This document shows positions 26,501 through 34,351 of a stretch of DNA of 64,000 nt, piece by piece. Every line of letters begins with the position of its first letter. Positions within the stretch are counted from its first letter, which is position 1. A program made the position numbers and the translations under genes. The notes beneath the pieces are model-generated. The model did no database searches, was not told the DNA's origin, and saw only the letters and a program-made list of their open reading frames with translations. Source of the stretch: Isosphaeraceae bacterium (GTDB taxonomy: Bacteria > Planctomycetota > Planctomycetia > Isosphaerales > Isosphaeraceae); contig BPJS01000001.1 in the NCBI GenBank assembly GCA_026004735.1, forward strand, positions 372,001 through 436,000, given 5' to 3'.

Positions 26501-27273
26501 CGGTGGGCGTACTCGAGGGCCTCGGCGGCTTGCTGGCCCACCCGCGCCACCCAGAGGTAATAGGCCGATCCGGGGGGCGGCTCAAAGGCCGGGTCGGTCT
26601 GGTCGAGGGCAGGCTCGGGGGCGGCTGGGGGATTGGGGCCGGGGGCTTGCCAGCTTGCGGTTGGCGGAGCGGAGGGAACGGCCGGTATGGCCGGCACGGT
26701 GGGGGCGATGGTGGGGATCCGAGTTGGTGCGTCGGCATCCCGGCCGCGGCGGAGCCGCCGAATGATCCGATCCAGGCCGCAGCCTTCGATCCGCTGCATC
26801 GCGTAGTAGCAAAGGCCGCCGGCCTGACCGACGTCGAAGACCGGGACGATGTAGGTGTGATGCAGACCGGCGGCGGTTTTGGCCTCGTTGAGAAACCGGC
26901 GGCGTCCTGAGGAGTCGGGGGCGTGCTGGGCGCCGAGGACCTTCAGGGCCACCGGGCGGTCCAGGTCGAGGTGAACCGCCTCGTAGACGACCCCCATGCC
27001 GCCGCGACCGAGCTCGCGGACGATGCGGTAACCGGCCAGCCGGCCGCCGCTTCGGAGCGGGCCGGCCGCGGCGCCGCCCCCGCTGCTGCCGACCAGCCCC
27101 TGAACGACCGCCAGGCCTTCCAACGCATCCCGCAGCTCGTCGCCGAGGTCGGGGTAGCGGGCGACAAACGCATCGGGGTCGGGCGCGGAGCCGGTTTCGG
27201 CCAGTTCGAGGTAGGTCTCGATGGCTTCGCCCAGGCGTTCGTCGCGGTCGGCGGCCGTCTCGGTTCGTCCCAT
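23566..27273 (-). CDS. Membrane Ser/Thr protein kinase with C-terminal WD40 repeats
   Basis: A 1235-residue Hanks-type kinase. Kinase domain about 81-405: GRGGMGVVYE loop at 89-98, Lys111 in VALKVL, HRD at 263-265 with KPSN, DFG at 283-285, and GTPRYMSPEQ at 303-312. A Pro/Ala-rich insert (about 180-235) splits the lobes just before the helix leading to HRD. One membrane helix at 429-450 is followed by a coiled-coil stretch (NEAQVARDAAQTALEETRIA) and a long propeller of WD40-like repeats (for example HLLRFSPDGSVLALAGWGSG; DLAFSPDGRTVAATTGDTLR; AIGAIAFDPQGRLLATSGDD). The propeller may sense a protein partner outside. The gene lies 111 bases downstream of an ECF sigma factor gene, a pairing frequent in planctomycetes, so the kinase may regulate that sigma factor. 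Confidence 0.9.
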   Translation of the reverse strand: MGRTETAADRDERLGEAIETYLELAETGSAPDPDAFVARYPDLGDELRDALEGLAVVQGLVGSSGGGAAAGPLRSGGRLAGYRIVRELGRGGMGVVYEAVHLDLDRPVALKVLGAQHAPDSSGRRRFLNEAKTAAGLHHTYIVPVFDVGQAGGLCYYAMQRIEGCGLDRIIRRLRRGRDADAPTRIPTIAPTVPAIPAVPSAPPTASWQAPGPNPPAAPEPALDQTDPAFEPPPGSAYYLWVARVGQQAAEALEYAHRRGVVHRDIKPSNLLIDRRGMAWVADFGLARREADPALTQSGAPLGTPRYMSPEQATNAPVDGRTDVFSLGATLYELIALRPAFDGTGTAELIRQITTVEPVPPRKLDPRVPRDLETIVLKALAKRPADRYARAQDLADDLARFQAGLPVRARRIGPLGRFARFARRHPFSTSVSLAAVAIVLTVVSWAYWTVLQQRNEAQVARDAAQTALEETRIAVRRSEEARARQLASEASLIRRSALPNSRREGLARLREAVGLVGPDSPLRSQLRNEAIELLALRDLEAGPVLESTGAWGVAFAADGNRVATLADDGAELVLHDPQAIAPTRRIRLAYGDRPAPNIPIRLPQRNGPRLGSRLAAAGPWLVVVEPDQAGLALLVPETGARYAELRMPDRIVENVLATPNGRRLITIDRPRGPSGPGFQEIHLRATLWDPDNPAVPIAVLTDPHAAAEPGRGRGRPLWQAPMVAIAPDSSLLAVAWSRFGGDPEDEPETIQLIATDDGQLLGQITGLPGQVTAVALGPGDLLAAAISDGTVRFWEGTRPSTLLGLYHQQKFVHLLRFSPDGSVLALAGWGSGIEFWEPRTNSLVATARTPERVGDLAFSPDGRTVAATTGDTLRLWTFIAPVGRERLAGFDSRPVSLAFDASGQTLAIALWNAPLRLWKLDQPACAAAEEPGEDAVLNITWVGGNDLLAAGPEGLKRIRLDAAAPPRGWTWDEIEDQDGARWNRRTAPPPDRRPAPAWIIPLASGRQGTLVALARQDRLYLWSDAESNPLRPIRTEPPSPSPMIRPAPGGPRRGVAPWYMLALARNGHRLYATNLEGVVHAWDLDDAGSRIVARPLPWSGRLTNSRLIAASEDGTALVAVDSQGLARPIDVTTGRLGDPILVPDLADDQVTALTFAPDGVTLALGFQQGGLALLRRDLSGRYQPLVRLPGHRGAIGAIAFDPQGRLLATSGDDKAVQVWRLDRLASELAALQLAW

Positions 27274-27383
27274 GGCAGGCGAACCCCGGCAGGGGCTTAC
27301 AGTTGGGACAATACAGTCAGGATACGTCAGGCCCGAAGGAAAAGGGAGGCCGGACGCGTTGGTCCGGGCCGCTCGCGCCAACG

Positions 27384-28088
27384 TTAATCGGCCCGGGCCG
27401 CATCCGGCCCCCTGGATACTTCAGCGTCAGCGGCGGCGGTCTCGTCCCGTCGGACTGGTCCCGAACCGGAGGGGTGATCGAGTTTGCGCTTCAGGCCCCG
27501 CAGCCCTCGGGCCCAATGCGCGCGGACCACTTTGCGGCTCATGCCCAACCGTTCGCCGATGGCTTCGAACGACAAGTTGTCGGCGTGGTAGAGCCACAAG
27601 ACCTCGGCCTCGACCTCGGGCAGGCCCTCTAGGGCGTCGGCCAGCAAGACGGTCAATTCGCGGCGGCTGGCGACCTCGCTGGGGCTGGTCTGCGATAAGG
27701 CCAGCACGTCGAGCAGCCGGCCGCCGCCGGAATCGGCGCCACCGGCCTGATCCCAGGCCGATTCGAGCGGCACCGCCGCTGCGTCGCCGGCCCGCTTGGC
27801 CCGGCTATGGTAGCGGCCCAGGTCGGCCAGCTTCTGTCCCACCAGCTTGCGCAACCAGCCGACTAGGGCGGCTTCGGTTGTGCCTGTAAACTGGGGAAAC
27901 TGGCGAACGACTTCGACCAGGGCTTCCTGGACGACGTCGGACAGTTCGACGCGTTCCCGGAGCCGCGCGCCGAGTCCGGTTCGGACGACGATCCGCAGAT
28001 AGTTGCGGTAGAGGGCGCAGAGTTCGCCGAGTGCTTCGGTCCGGCCGGCGCGGGCTTCGGCCATCAGGTCGACCGGCGAATGGCTCAT
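27384..28088 (-). CDS. ECF-type RNA polymerase sigma factor
   Basis: A 234-residue protein with region 2 (LGELCALYRNYLRIVVRTGL; VELSDVVQEALVEVVRQFPQ; FTGTTEAALVGWLRKLVGQK) and region 4 (LADALEGLPEVEAEVLWLYH; LSFEAIGERLGMSRKVVRAH, the helix-turn-helix). It redirects RNA polymerase to a specific set of promoters. The middle linker is long (RYHSRAKRAGDAAAVPLESA) as in planctomycete ECF groups linked to protein kinases. No anti-sigma gene is adjacent; the Ser/Thr kinase directly downstream is the likely regulator. The start at 28088 gives the first conserved residues; there is no good ribosome binding site. Confidence 0.88.
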   Translation of the reverse strand: MSHSPVDLMAEARAGRTEALGELCALYRNYLRIVVRTGLGARLRERVELSDVVQEALVEVVRQFPQFTGTTEAALVGWLRKLVGQKLADLGRYHSRAKRAGDAAAVPLESAWDQAGGADSGGGRLLDVLALSQTSPSEVASRRELTVLLADALEGLPEVEAEVLWLYHADNLSFEAIGERLGMSRKVVRAHWARGLRGLKRKLDHPSGSGPVRRDETAAADAEVSRGPDAARAD

Positions 28089-28460
28089 GCGGGGGTCTCG
28101 GGGGATGTCGGGGTGCGGTGGCCGCCTGAGTTGATTGTATCTTCGGAGTTGAGGCAAGCTCCCGGCAAGAGGCGGAGCGCCGGGCTCGGCTTTGCGACAC
28201 GGGCCAGGGGTGGTCGGGGCGGGTGTTTCTGGAACGGGCCGCCCGGGTTGGCAGGCCGACGGCTTGGGTGGTGCGTGGCCGCTTCCATCGACCGACCGCG
28301 CCTTGGCACCGAGTGGCGGCGAGGATCTGACGCAACCCCAGAAGGCGGCTCCATCAAACAACCGCGACCCGGCACCGAGGCCCTGCAAGCAGGGCTTCGA
28401 CGCGGGTCGCGGGGGGGGTGGAGATCGGGCTTGAAGGCGGCCGCAGCGGGCGACTGAGGA
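28089..28460. other. Noncoding interval upstream of the sigma factor gene
   Basis: About 370 bases between the sigma factor start and the stop of the PEP-CTERM gene, both on the minus strand. It should hold the sigma/kinase promoter. A slightly AT-rich stretch lies near 28130-28150 (minus strand), but I could not find a convincing -10/-35 pair. Confidence 0.35.
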
Positions 28461-29156
28461 TCAGGCGGCGTTGCGGCGGGTGAACCGGCGACGCAGGCCG
28501 AGTCCGACCAGGGTGGTGGCGAACAGGGCGATGGTCGTCGGCTCGGGGATTGGGGCGGCGATGACGCGCAGGTGGGCCTGAGCGGTGGTCCGACCGCCGT
28601 TGGTGGTTGAGGGGACGAGGGCGACCTGGGGGTCCAGGACGCTGATCCGGTTGGCGTAGTCGTCGACGTTGAACAGGGGTTTGTTGATCGGGCTGAAGGT
28701 GGCGACGACGCTTGAGGTGCTCGGACCCGAGACCGTGCCGTTGAGGAAGCCGGAGATGGTGATCGGGGTCTCGTTGGTCGAGGGTTCCTTACCGTTCAGC
28801 TTGAGGGCCGTGTAGGTGATCGTGAACGGGGTGTTGTTGTAGGTGGTCTTGGCACCTGGGGGCAGGTAGCCGACGACGAAGGTGCCGAGGCTGAAGGCCG
28901 AGGGCGTGGTGAACGCGCTGGCGGCCTCGGGGATGAAGCTGATGACGTTGGCGCCGGTGACGCCGGTGGTTCCGATCGAACCGGACGTCGAGTACATCAT
29001 ATCGGTCACGACAGGCGAGGCGGCGGCCTCGGCGGCCTCGGCCTGTGCGGCCGCGGAGTCGATGACATCCGCGGCGGCGCCGCGGGCCATCCACGCGCCC
29101 AGGGCGAGCGTTGCGATCGTCCACCGCAGCCCGGCCCATCCACCTGGTCTCAACAT
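28461..29156 (-). CDS. PEP-CTERM sorting-domain protein, exported
   Basis: A 231-residue exported protein. Signal peptide: WTIATLALGAWMARGAAADV. The body is Ser/Thr/Asn-rich and beta-sheet-like (TPFTITYTALKLNGKEPSTN). The C-terminus carries the sorting signal: IPEPTTIALFATTLVGLGL, then an Arg-rich end (RRRFTRR), i.e. the PEP motif, a membrane helix and a basic tail. Such proteins are processed by an exosortase and exported to the surface or to an exopolysaccharide matrix. Start supported by AGGAGG seven bases upstream of the ATG. No exosortase gene is in the window. Confidence 0.85.
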   Translation of the reverse strand: MLRPGGWAGLRWTIATLALGAWMARGAAADVIDSAAAQAEAAEAAASPVVTDMMYSTSGSIGTTGVTGANVISFIPEAASAFTTPSAFSLGTFVVGYLPPGAKTTYNNTPFTITYTALKLNGKEPSTNETPITISGFLNGTVSGPSTSSVVATFSPINKPLFNVDDYANRISVLDPQVALVPSTTNGGRTTAQAHLRVIAAPIPEPTTIALFATTLVGLGLRRRFTRRNAA

Positions 29157-29766
29157 CGATCATCCTCCTGAATCACGAGTGTCGCTCTCCGGAGACGGGG
29201 TTGAGGTATGCTCCGGTGGGGTCTTGTCTCCACCCCGGTTACCGCAAAATCGACCGGGGCCGGCCATCCAAGGCGGCGCGAACCCGGACCCTCCGGTGTT
29301 CGCGGCGCGGCGACCCGAGCAGGGCCGCCGCAAGACCGTCGCCCGGTCTGAGTGCGGCCGCCTCGCGGAGAGAGGGCGACCGGGACGCACGCCGCCGGAC
29401 GATCCGGCGCACCGGGATCGAACCGCAGCCAAGCTGGCGGCCGATGCTCCCAAACTGAGGCCGTCCACCCGTCGGGGCGGGGCAGTCGCTGGGCGTGGCA
29501 TCCTTGCCGCAGCCGTACTGAGGATTCCAATCCGGCAGGCCGACTCTCGGCGCCGCCGCCCGCCCGGTCTCCTCCGGCAAGCCAGAGAGGGCGACGGGCG
29601 AGCCACCAACGGCCGCGGAGTCTATGACACCCTGCGGAGCTTGTCCACCTCAACTTGAGAAAAATTTTGGCGTTCGTCGCGGCGCCGCTGGCCGTGCCGC
29701 ATGGTGTTGTCAATCAAGGCGTTCGGGGAGAGAGCGGGGTTCGAGAGGGGGACCTTGCGGGGCGGT
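29157..29766. other. 610-base noncoding interval
   Basis: Between the PEP-CTERM gene start and the priA stop. All reading frames give arginine/proline-rich translations without a family look. An AT-rich stretch at 29650-29675 could be part of the PEP-CTERM promoter. Near 29400-29460 the minus strand has a T-arm-like GGTTCGATCC, but stems do not pair as in a tRNA. Confidence 0.4.
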
Positions 29767-32115
29767 TCAGAGCAAGCTGACCGGATCGACGTCGATGGCC
29801 AGCTCGACCGTCGAGGGGGGTGGGCAGGCGGGCAGGGTGGTCGTCAGCAGGTGTTTCAGAGGTCCGTGCGCGGCAGCGCGGAGCTGGAGGTGGTAGCGGT
29901 AGAGGTCGCGAATCCTGGCCACGGGAGCCGGCGCTGGGCCGAGGACCTCGACCTGGCGGCCGGCCCCAGCGCGGAGCCGTTCGGCGAGTTCGTCCAGGAA
30001 GTGCCGGACCGATGACTCGTCGGGTCCGCGAGCGATCAGGCGGACCAGGCGGCCGTAAGGGGGCACGCCGCGGGCAGCACGCTGGGGCAACTCGCTGGCG
30101 ACGAAACCCAGGTAGTCGTGGCGGACGGCGTAGGCGATGGCCGGGGCTTCGGGATTGTAGGTCTGGATCAGGACCCGGCCCGGCCGATCGCCGCGGCCGG
30201 TGCGCCCGGCCACCTGGGCCAGGAGCTGGAAGGTCCGTTCGGCGGCGCGAAAGTCGGGCAGGTGCAAGGCCGTGTCGGCGTTGACGACGCCGACGAGCGT
30301 CACGTCGGGGAAATCCAACCCCTTGGCGATCATCTGGGTTCCCAGAAGGATTTCGACCTTGCCGGCTCGGAAGGCCTCGAGCACGCGCTCGTGGCTTCCC
30401 GGCGCCCGCATGGTGTCCGAATCCATCCGCCGGACGATCCGATCCGGGAACGCGCTGCGGACGTCGCGCTCGAGCCGCTCGGTTCCGACGCCGCCGTAGT
30501 GCAGCCGGCTTGAGCCGCAGGCCGGACAGGACTCCGGGGGCGGGGTCTCGGCGTCGCAGGTGTGGCAGAGCGCCACCTGGCGCGCCTGGTGGTAGGTCAG
30601 CGCCACATCGCAGGAACGGCACTTGCAGACCTGGCCGCAACGGGGACAAAGGATGAACGTATGATAACCGCGGCGATTGAGCAGGAGCATGACCTGGCCG
30701 CCCTGGTCGAGCGCCTGGCCGATGGCCTCGATCAGGACCCGGCTGAGGGAGCCGGCGGACTGGCCGCGGTCGGGCTTTTCGAAGCGGAGGTCGACGACGG
30801 CCACTTCGGGCATGGGGCGGTCGCCCACCCGCCGCTCGAGGGTCAGCCGTTGATACCGGCCGCGCTCGGCGTTGAGCCACGATTCCAGGGACGGGGTGGC
30901 TGAGCCGAGGATGACGGGGATTCCGAGCAACTGGGCGCGTTTGACGGCCAGATCCCGGGCGTGGTAGCGGGGCACGGTTTCCTGCTTAAAGGTGGTCTCG
31001 TGTTCTTCGTCGACGACGATCAGGCCCAGCCGGCGGGTGGGCGCGAAGATGGCCGAGCGAGCGCCGACGACGACCTCGACCTCGCCGGCGGCGATGGCCC
31101 GCCAGTGGCGGTGGCGCTCGGCGTCGGTCAGGTGGCTGTGGAGCACGGCGACGCGGGGGAAGCGGCGGCGGAAGCGGCGGATGGTCTGGGGGGTCAGGCT
31201 GATTTCGGGGACGAGTACGATGGCCTCGCGGCCGCGGGCGACGACCCGCTCGATGGCGCTGAGGTAGACTTCGGTCTTGCCGCTGCCGGTGACTCCGTGG
31301 AGGAGGAAGGCGGCGAACTGGTCGCCGGCCAGGGCCGGTTCGAGGCGGGCCAGGACGTGGCGTTGTTCGTCGGTCCAGGTGGGGGGGGAGGGGGTGGGGT
31401 CGGGTTCGGCCGGTTCGGCCGGCTCGGAGCTGGTGGCGCGATCCAGCCGCCGCCGCTCGGCGTGGACCAGGCCGAGCCGCCGCAGGGCGGCGATCGGTCC
31501 GGTTCCGCACCGTGCCAGCCGGCAGATGTCGGCGGTGGTCATGGGGCCTTCGGTGCGGAGCAGAAGCTGAAGGACCTCGGCCTGTTTGGGGGGCAGGTCG
31601 GGAAGGGAGCTGGCCCAGCGGACCGAATCGGGGACGACCAGGATGGTTCGTGGGACGGTGCCGGCGGCCTTTTTGACGCCGGCGGGGACGACGGCGTCGA
31701 GCGCCTGGCCCCAGGAGCAGGCATAGTAGCTGGCCATCCAGCGGGTCAGTTCGAGCATCGGCCCGTCGATCAGCGGTGGGTCGTCGAGCAGTTCGAGGGC
31801 GTCCTTGAGCCGGGACGGGTCGAGGCCGGCGGGCGGATGGTCGAGCCGGCCGACGCAGTAGCCGACGGTGGGCGTGTTGGCCCGACCGAGCGGTACGCGG
31901 ACCCGTGCGCCGGGCGCGACTCGGCGGGCCAGGCCGGGGGGAAGGCGGTAGGTCAGAGCGGTGTCGAGCGGCCGATTGAAGACGATTTCGGCGTAGCCGA
32001 CGTCTTGGGGGTGGCCGGCGTTCGGGTTTGGATCTGGGCTCGGGTCGGCGGGCGGCCGTCGCCGTGATCGGGTCGCCCCTCGCTTCGGGCCGGGGTCCTG
32101 GGGATGATGGTCCAT
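29767..32115 (-). CDS. priA: Primosomal replication restart helicase PriA
   Basis: A 782-residue protein with all PriA parts: 3' DNA-binding domain (AEIVFNRPLDTALTYRLPP; PGARVRVPLGRANTPTVGYC), winged helix, helicase core with Walker A GVTGSGKTEVYL (274-285), DEEH (369-372), GSATPSLES, and the zinc-binding insert with paired cysteines at 490/493, 499/502, 517/520 and 530/533. PriA loads the replisome at stalled forks. The first 35 residues are Pro-rich and not conserved, so the true start might be a little further in. Divergent from nadD; the 88 bases between the two starts must carry both promoters. Confidence 0.95.
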   Translation of the reverse strand: MDHHPQDPGPKRGATRSRRRPPADPSPDPNPNAGHPQDVGYAEIVFNRPLDTALTYRLPPGLARRVAPGARVRVPLGRANTPTVGYCVGRLDHPPAGLDPSRLKDALELLDDPPLIDGPMLELTRWMASYYACSWGQALDAVVPAGVKKAAGTVPRTILVVPDSVRWASSLPDLPPKQAEVLQLLLRTEGPMTTADICRLARCGTGPIAALRRLGLVHAERRRLDRATSSEPAEPAEPDPTPSPPTWTDEQRHVLARLEPALAGDQFAAFLLHGVTGSGKTEVYLSAIERVVARGREAIVLVPEISLTPQTIRRFRRRFPRVAVLHSHLTDAERHRHWRAIAAGEVEVVVGARSAIFAPTRRLGLIVVDEEHETTFKQETVPRYHARDLAVKRAQLLGIPVILGSATPSLESWLNAERGRYQRLTLERRVGDRPMPEVAVVDLRFEKPDRGQSAGSLSRVLIEAIGQALDQGGQVMLLLNRRGYHTFILCPRCGQVCKCRSCDVALTYHQARQVALCHTCDAETPPPESCPACGSSRLHYGGVGTERLERDVRSAFPDRIVRRMDSDTMRAPGSHERVLEAFRAGKVEILLGTQMIAKGLDFPDVTLVGVVNADTALHLPDFRAAERTFQLLAQVAGRTGRGDRPGRVLIQTYNPEAPAIAYAVRHDYLGFVASELPQRAARGVPPYGRLVRLIARGPDESSVRHFLDELAERLRAGAGRQVEVLGPAPAPVARIRDLYRYHLQLRAAAHGPLKHLLTTTLPACPPPSTVELAIDVDPVSLL

Positions 32116-32203
32116 CGGCCCGCGCGGACCTCCGCTCGACGCCTGTTCGGTCCAAGGGCTGGTCCGTGAGTGTACCACAATCCTCTGGGAGTCTTGATTG
32201 GCG

Positions 32204-32812
32204 ATGCGTCTGGGTCTGTTTGGCGGTACGTTTGACCCGATCCATCTGGGCCATTTGATTTTGGCCGAGGCTTGCCGCGAGGCCTGCGCGCTGGATCGGC
32301 TCTGGTTTATTGTGACGGCGACGCCGCCGCATAAGCCGACGGACCGGACGCCGGTCGCCCACCGGTTGGAGATGGCCCGGATCGCCACGGCCGGGCATCC
32401 GGCGTTTGAGATTTCGGAGATTGAGGCCGACGCGGCGTCGGGGCCGCACTACTCGTATCGGACGCTCGAGCGGATCGCCGGGGAGCGACCCGGCGATGAG
32501 CTTTACTTTCTGATTGGGGCCGACAGTCTGGCCGATCTTCCCCATTGGCGGGAGCCGGCGCGGGTGGCGCGGCTGGCGACGATCGTTGTGGTCAACCGGC
32601 CTGGGATCGATCGGGCCGTGGCGTGCACCGCGCCGGATCTTGGACCGGGCGTGCGGCCGTTCCGGTTTGTGGAGATTCCGCCGATAGGGATCTCGTCGAC
32701 GGAGCTGCGGGCGCGGGTGGCCGCGGGCCGGTCGATCCGGTATCAGGTGCCGCGGGGGGTCGAGGCCTACATTGCCGAGCACGGGTTGTACCGGGCCGGC
32801 GCTGGGGTTTGA
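32204..32812 (+). CDS. nadD: Nicotinate-nucleotide adenylyltransferase
   Basis: A 202-residue enzyme that adenylates nicotinate mononucleotide in NAD synthesis. Motifs: LFGGTFDPIHLGHLILA (nucleotidyltransferase GGxFDPxHxGH), ATPPHKPTDRTP, and the ISSTELRARVAAGRSIRYQV C-terminal motif (SSTxxR). Start: ATG at 32204; a TTG two codons upstream (32198) has better spacing from GGGAG (six bases) and may be used instead. It ends 57 bases from the convergent DUF1501 gene. Confidence 0.95.
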   Translation: MRLGLFGGTFDPIHLGHLILAEACREACALDRLWFIVTATPPHKPTDRTPVAHRLEMARIATAGHPAFEISEIEADAASGPHYSYRTLERIAGERPGDELYFLIGADSLADLPHWREPARVARLATIVVVNRPGIDRAVACTAPDLGPGVRPFRFVEIPPIGISSTELRARVAAGRSIRYQVPRGVEAYIAEHGLYRAGAGV

Positions 32813-32869
32813 GGAGGTCGGGGCGGCCGGGGTGTGCGGGGGCAGAGGGCTGAGGCGGCCGGCGGCGGT

Positions 32870-34150
32870 TCAGGCGAACAGTTCGGAGACGGGAGTGCCG
32901 CCGTCGACGATCCGGATCGGCCGGCCGACGGGGCTCATGTTTTCGCGTCGGTAGTCGATGCCGAGCGCCTGGCAGAAGGTGGCCAGCAGGTCGGGGATGG
33001 AGATGGGGCGATCGGTGACCTCGGTGCCGTCGGGGCTGGTGGCGCCGATGACCTGTCCGCCCTGGATGCCGCAGCCGGCGACGGCGGCGTTGAAGGCGCG
33101 GGGGTAGTGGTCGCGGCCGGCGCGTGGGTTGACGCGGGGGGTGCGTCCGAATTCGCCCATCCAGATGACCAGGGTCGAGTCGAGCAAGCCGCGGGTCTTG
33201 AGGTCGCTGACCAGGGTCGCCAGTGCGGGATCGACGGTGCTGGCAAGCCGGCTGACGCGTTCGGCGTTTTCGGTGTGGGTGTCCCAGCCGTTGGAGCGGA
33301 CTTCGACGAAGGTCACGCCGGCCTCGACGAGCCGCCGGGCCAGCAAGCAGCCCTGGCCGAACGGAGTGCGTCCGTAGGCGTCGCGGAGGGTGGCGTCTTC
33401 CTGGTCGAGGTCGAAGGCGGCCATTCGGGGCGAGCGGACCATGGCGGCGGTTTGGCGGTAGAGGGTCTGGTGGTCGCGGACGCGGTCAGCGCCGCCGCGT
33501 TGGGCGTAGCCGGCGGCTTCGAGGTCGCCGAGCAGGCCCAGCCGCCGCTCCAGCCGCTCGCCGGGAACGGGCGGGACGGCGTTAGCCGGCGGCCGTTCGG
33601 GGTTGAGCACGGCGAACGGTTCGTAGGCCGCTCCCAGGAACCCAGCGCCCTGGGTCGGGCCACCGATGGCCACGAAGTGGGGCAGTTCGACCGCGGGATC
33701 GCCCAGCTCGGCGGCGACGTTGGCGCCCAGCGAGGGGTGTTTGAGCGTTCCGGTGGGCAGGTAGCCGGTGTGGAGCTGGTAGCTGGCGCGGGCGTGGTTT
33801 CCTTCGCGGTTGGTCAGCGAGCGGATCAGGGCGATTTCTGAGAGCGCCGCGGCCGTCTTCTCCCAGCCGGCGGCGATCCGGACGCCGGGGACGGCCGTTT
33901 GGATCGTGGGCGTGCCGCCGCCGTTGGCGTGGTCGGGCTTGGGGTCGAAGGTTTCGAACTGGCTTGGTCCGCCGGCCATCCAGAGCAGGATGCACGCCTT
34001 GCGGCGGGCGCGCAGCTCCTCGGCACGGGCGGCCAGCAGCGAGCCAAACGGCAACGCCAGGGCGCCGGCGCCGATGGTCCGCAAAAACATACGCCGCCGG
34101 ATTACGCCCTCGCCGCTCATCGTTACGTCGAGAATCGATCGGATCCGCAT
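32870..34150 (-). CDS. DUF1501 exported protein (sulfatase-like fold)
   Basis: A 426-residue protein with a Tat-like signal (RRRMFLRTIGAGALALPFGS) and the DUF1501 pattern: CILLWMAGGPSQFETFDPKP, SNGWDTHTENAERVSRLAST, LVIWMGEFGRTPRVNPRAGR, and DHYPRAFNAAVAGCGIQGGQ. The family is related to alkaline phosphatase/sulfatase enzymes and is greatly expanded in planctomycetes, almost always next to a DUF1549/DUF1553 protein, as here (34352-36085). Function is not proven. The start is ATG 34150 or the GTG just before it (34153). It lies downstream of the DUF1549 gene on the same strand, so the two are likely co-transcribed. Confidence 0.9.
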   Translation of the reverse strand: MRIRSILDVTMSGEGVIRRRMFLRTIGAGALALPFGSLLAARAEELRARRKACILLWMAGGPSQFETFDPKPDHANGGGTPTIQTAVPGVRIAAGWEKTAAALSEIALIRSLTNREGNHARASYQLHTGYLPTGTLKHPSLGANVAAELGDPAVELPHFVAIGGPTQGAGFLGAAYEPFAVLNPERPPANAVPPVPGERLERRLGLLGDLEAAGYAQRGGADRVRDHQTLYRQTAAMVRSPRMAAFDLDQEDATLRDAYGRTPFGQGCLLARRLVEAGVTFVEVRSNGWDTHTENAERVSRLASTVDPALATLVSDLKTRGLLDSTLVIWMGEFGRTPRVNPRAGRDHYPRAFNAAVAGCGIQGGQVIGATSPDGTEVTDRPISIPDLLATFCQALGIDYRRENMSPVGRPIRIVDGGTPVSELFA

Positions 34151-34351
34151 CACAGTCCCCCGTGCTCTGAGGATGGCAACCTGGACCTGGCTTTGGGGCT
34201 TGCCGAGGGGCGCCCGGGTCGCCCCCGTTGTGGGTGTGCGCGTCGTGCCGGTGAGTTTCGGACTCGGAAGAACGTCTCGGGTCGGTCAGGGCGGCTTGGT
34301 TTTGGGCCTGGCGGCTGGGCCAGGTTGCCGCGGGGAGGCGGTGGGGCGGAG

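Noticed and set aside
29380..29460. tRNA-like sequence on the minus strand (GGTTCGATCC, with a D-arm-like CTCAGTTTGG upstream)
   Set aside because: Only three of five T-stem pairs form and no matching acceptor stem exists at the right distance, so it is probably chance.
28882..29658. Plus-strand frame over the PEP-CTERM gene start and beyond
   Set aside because: It is antisense to the PEP-CTERM gene over half its length and arginine-rich in the rest.
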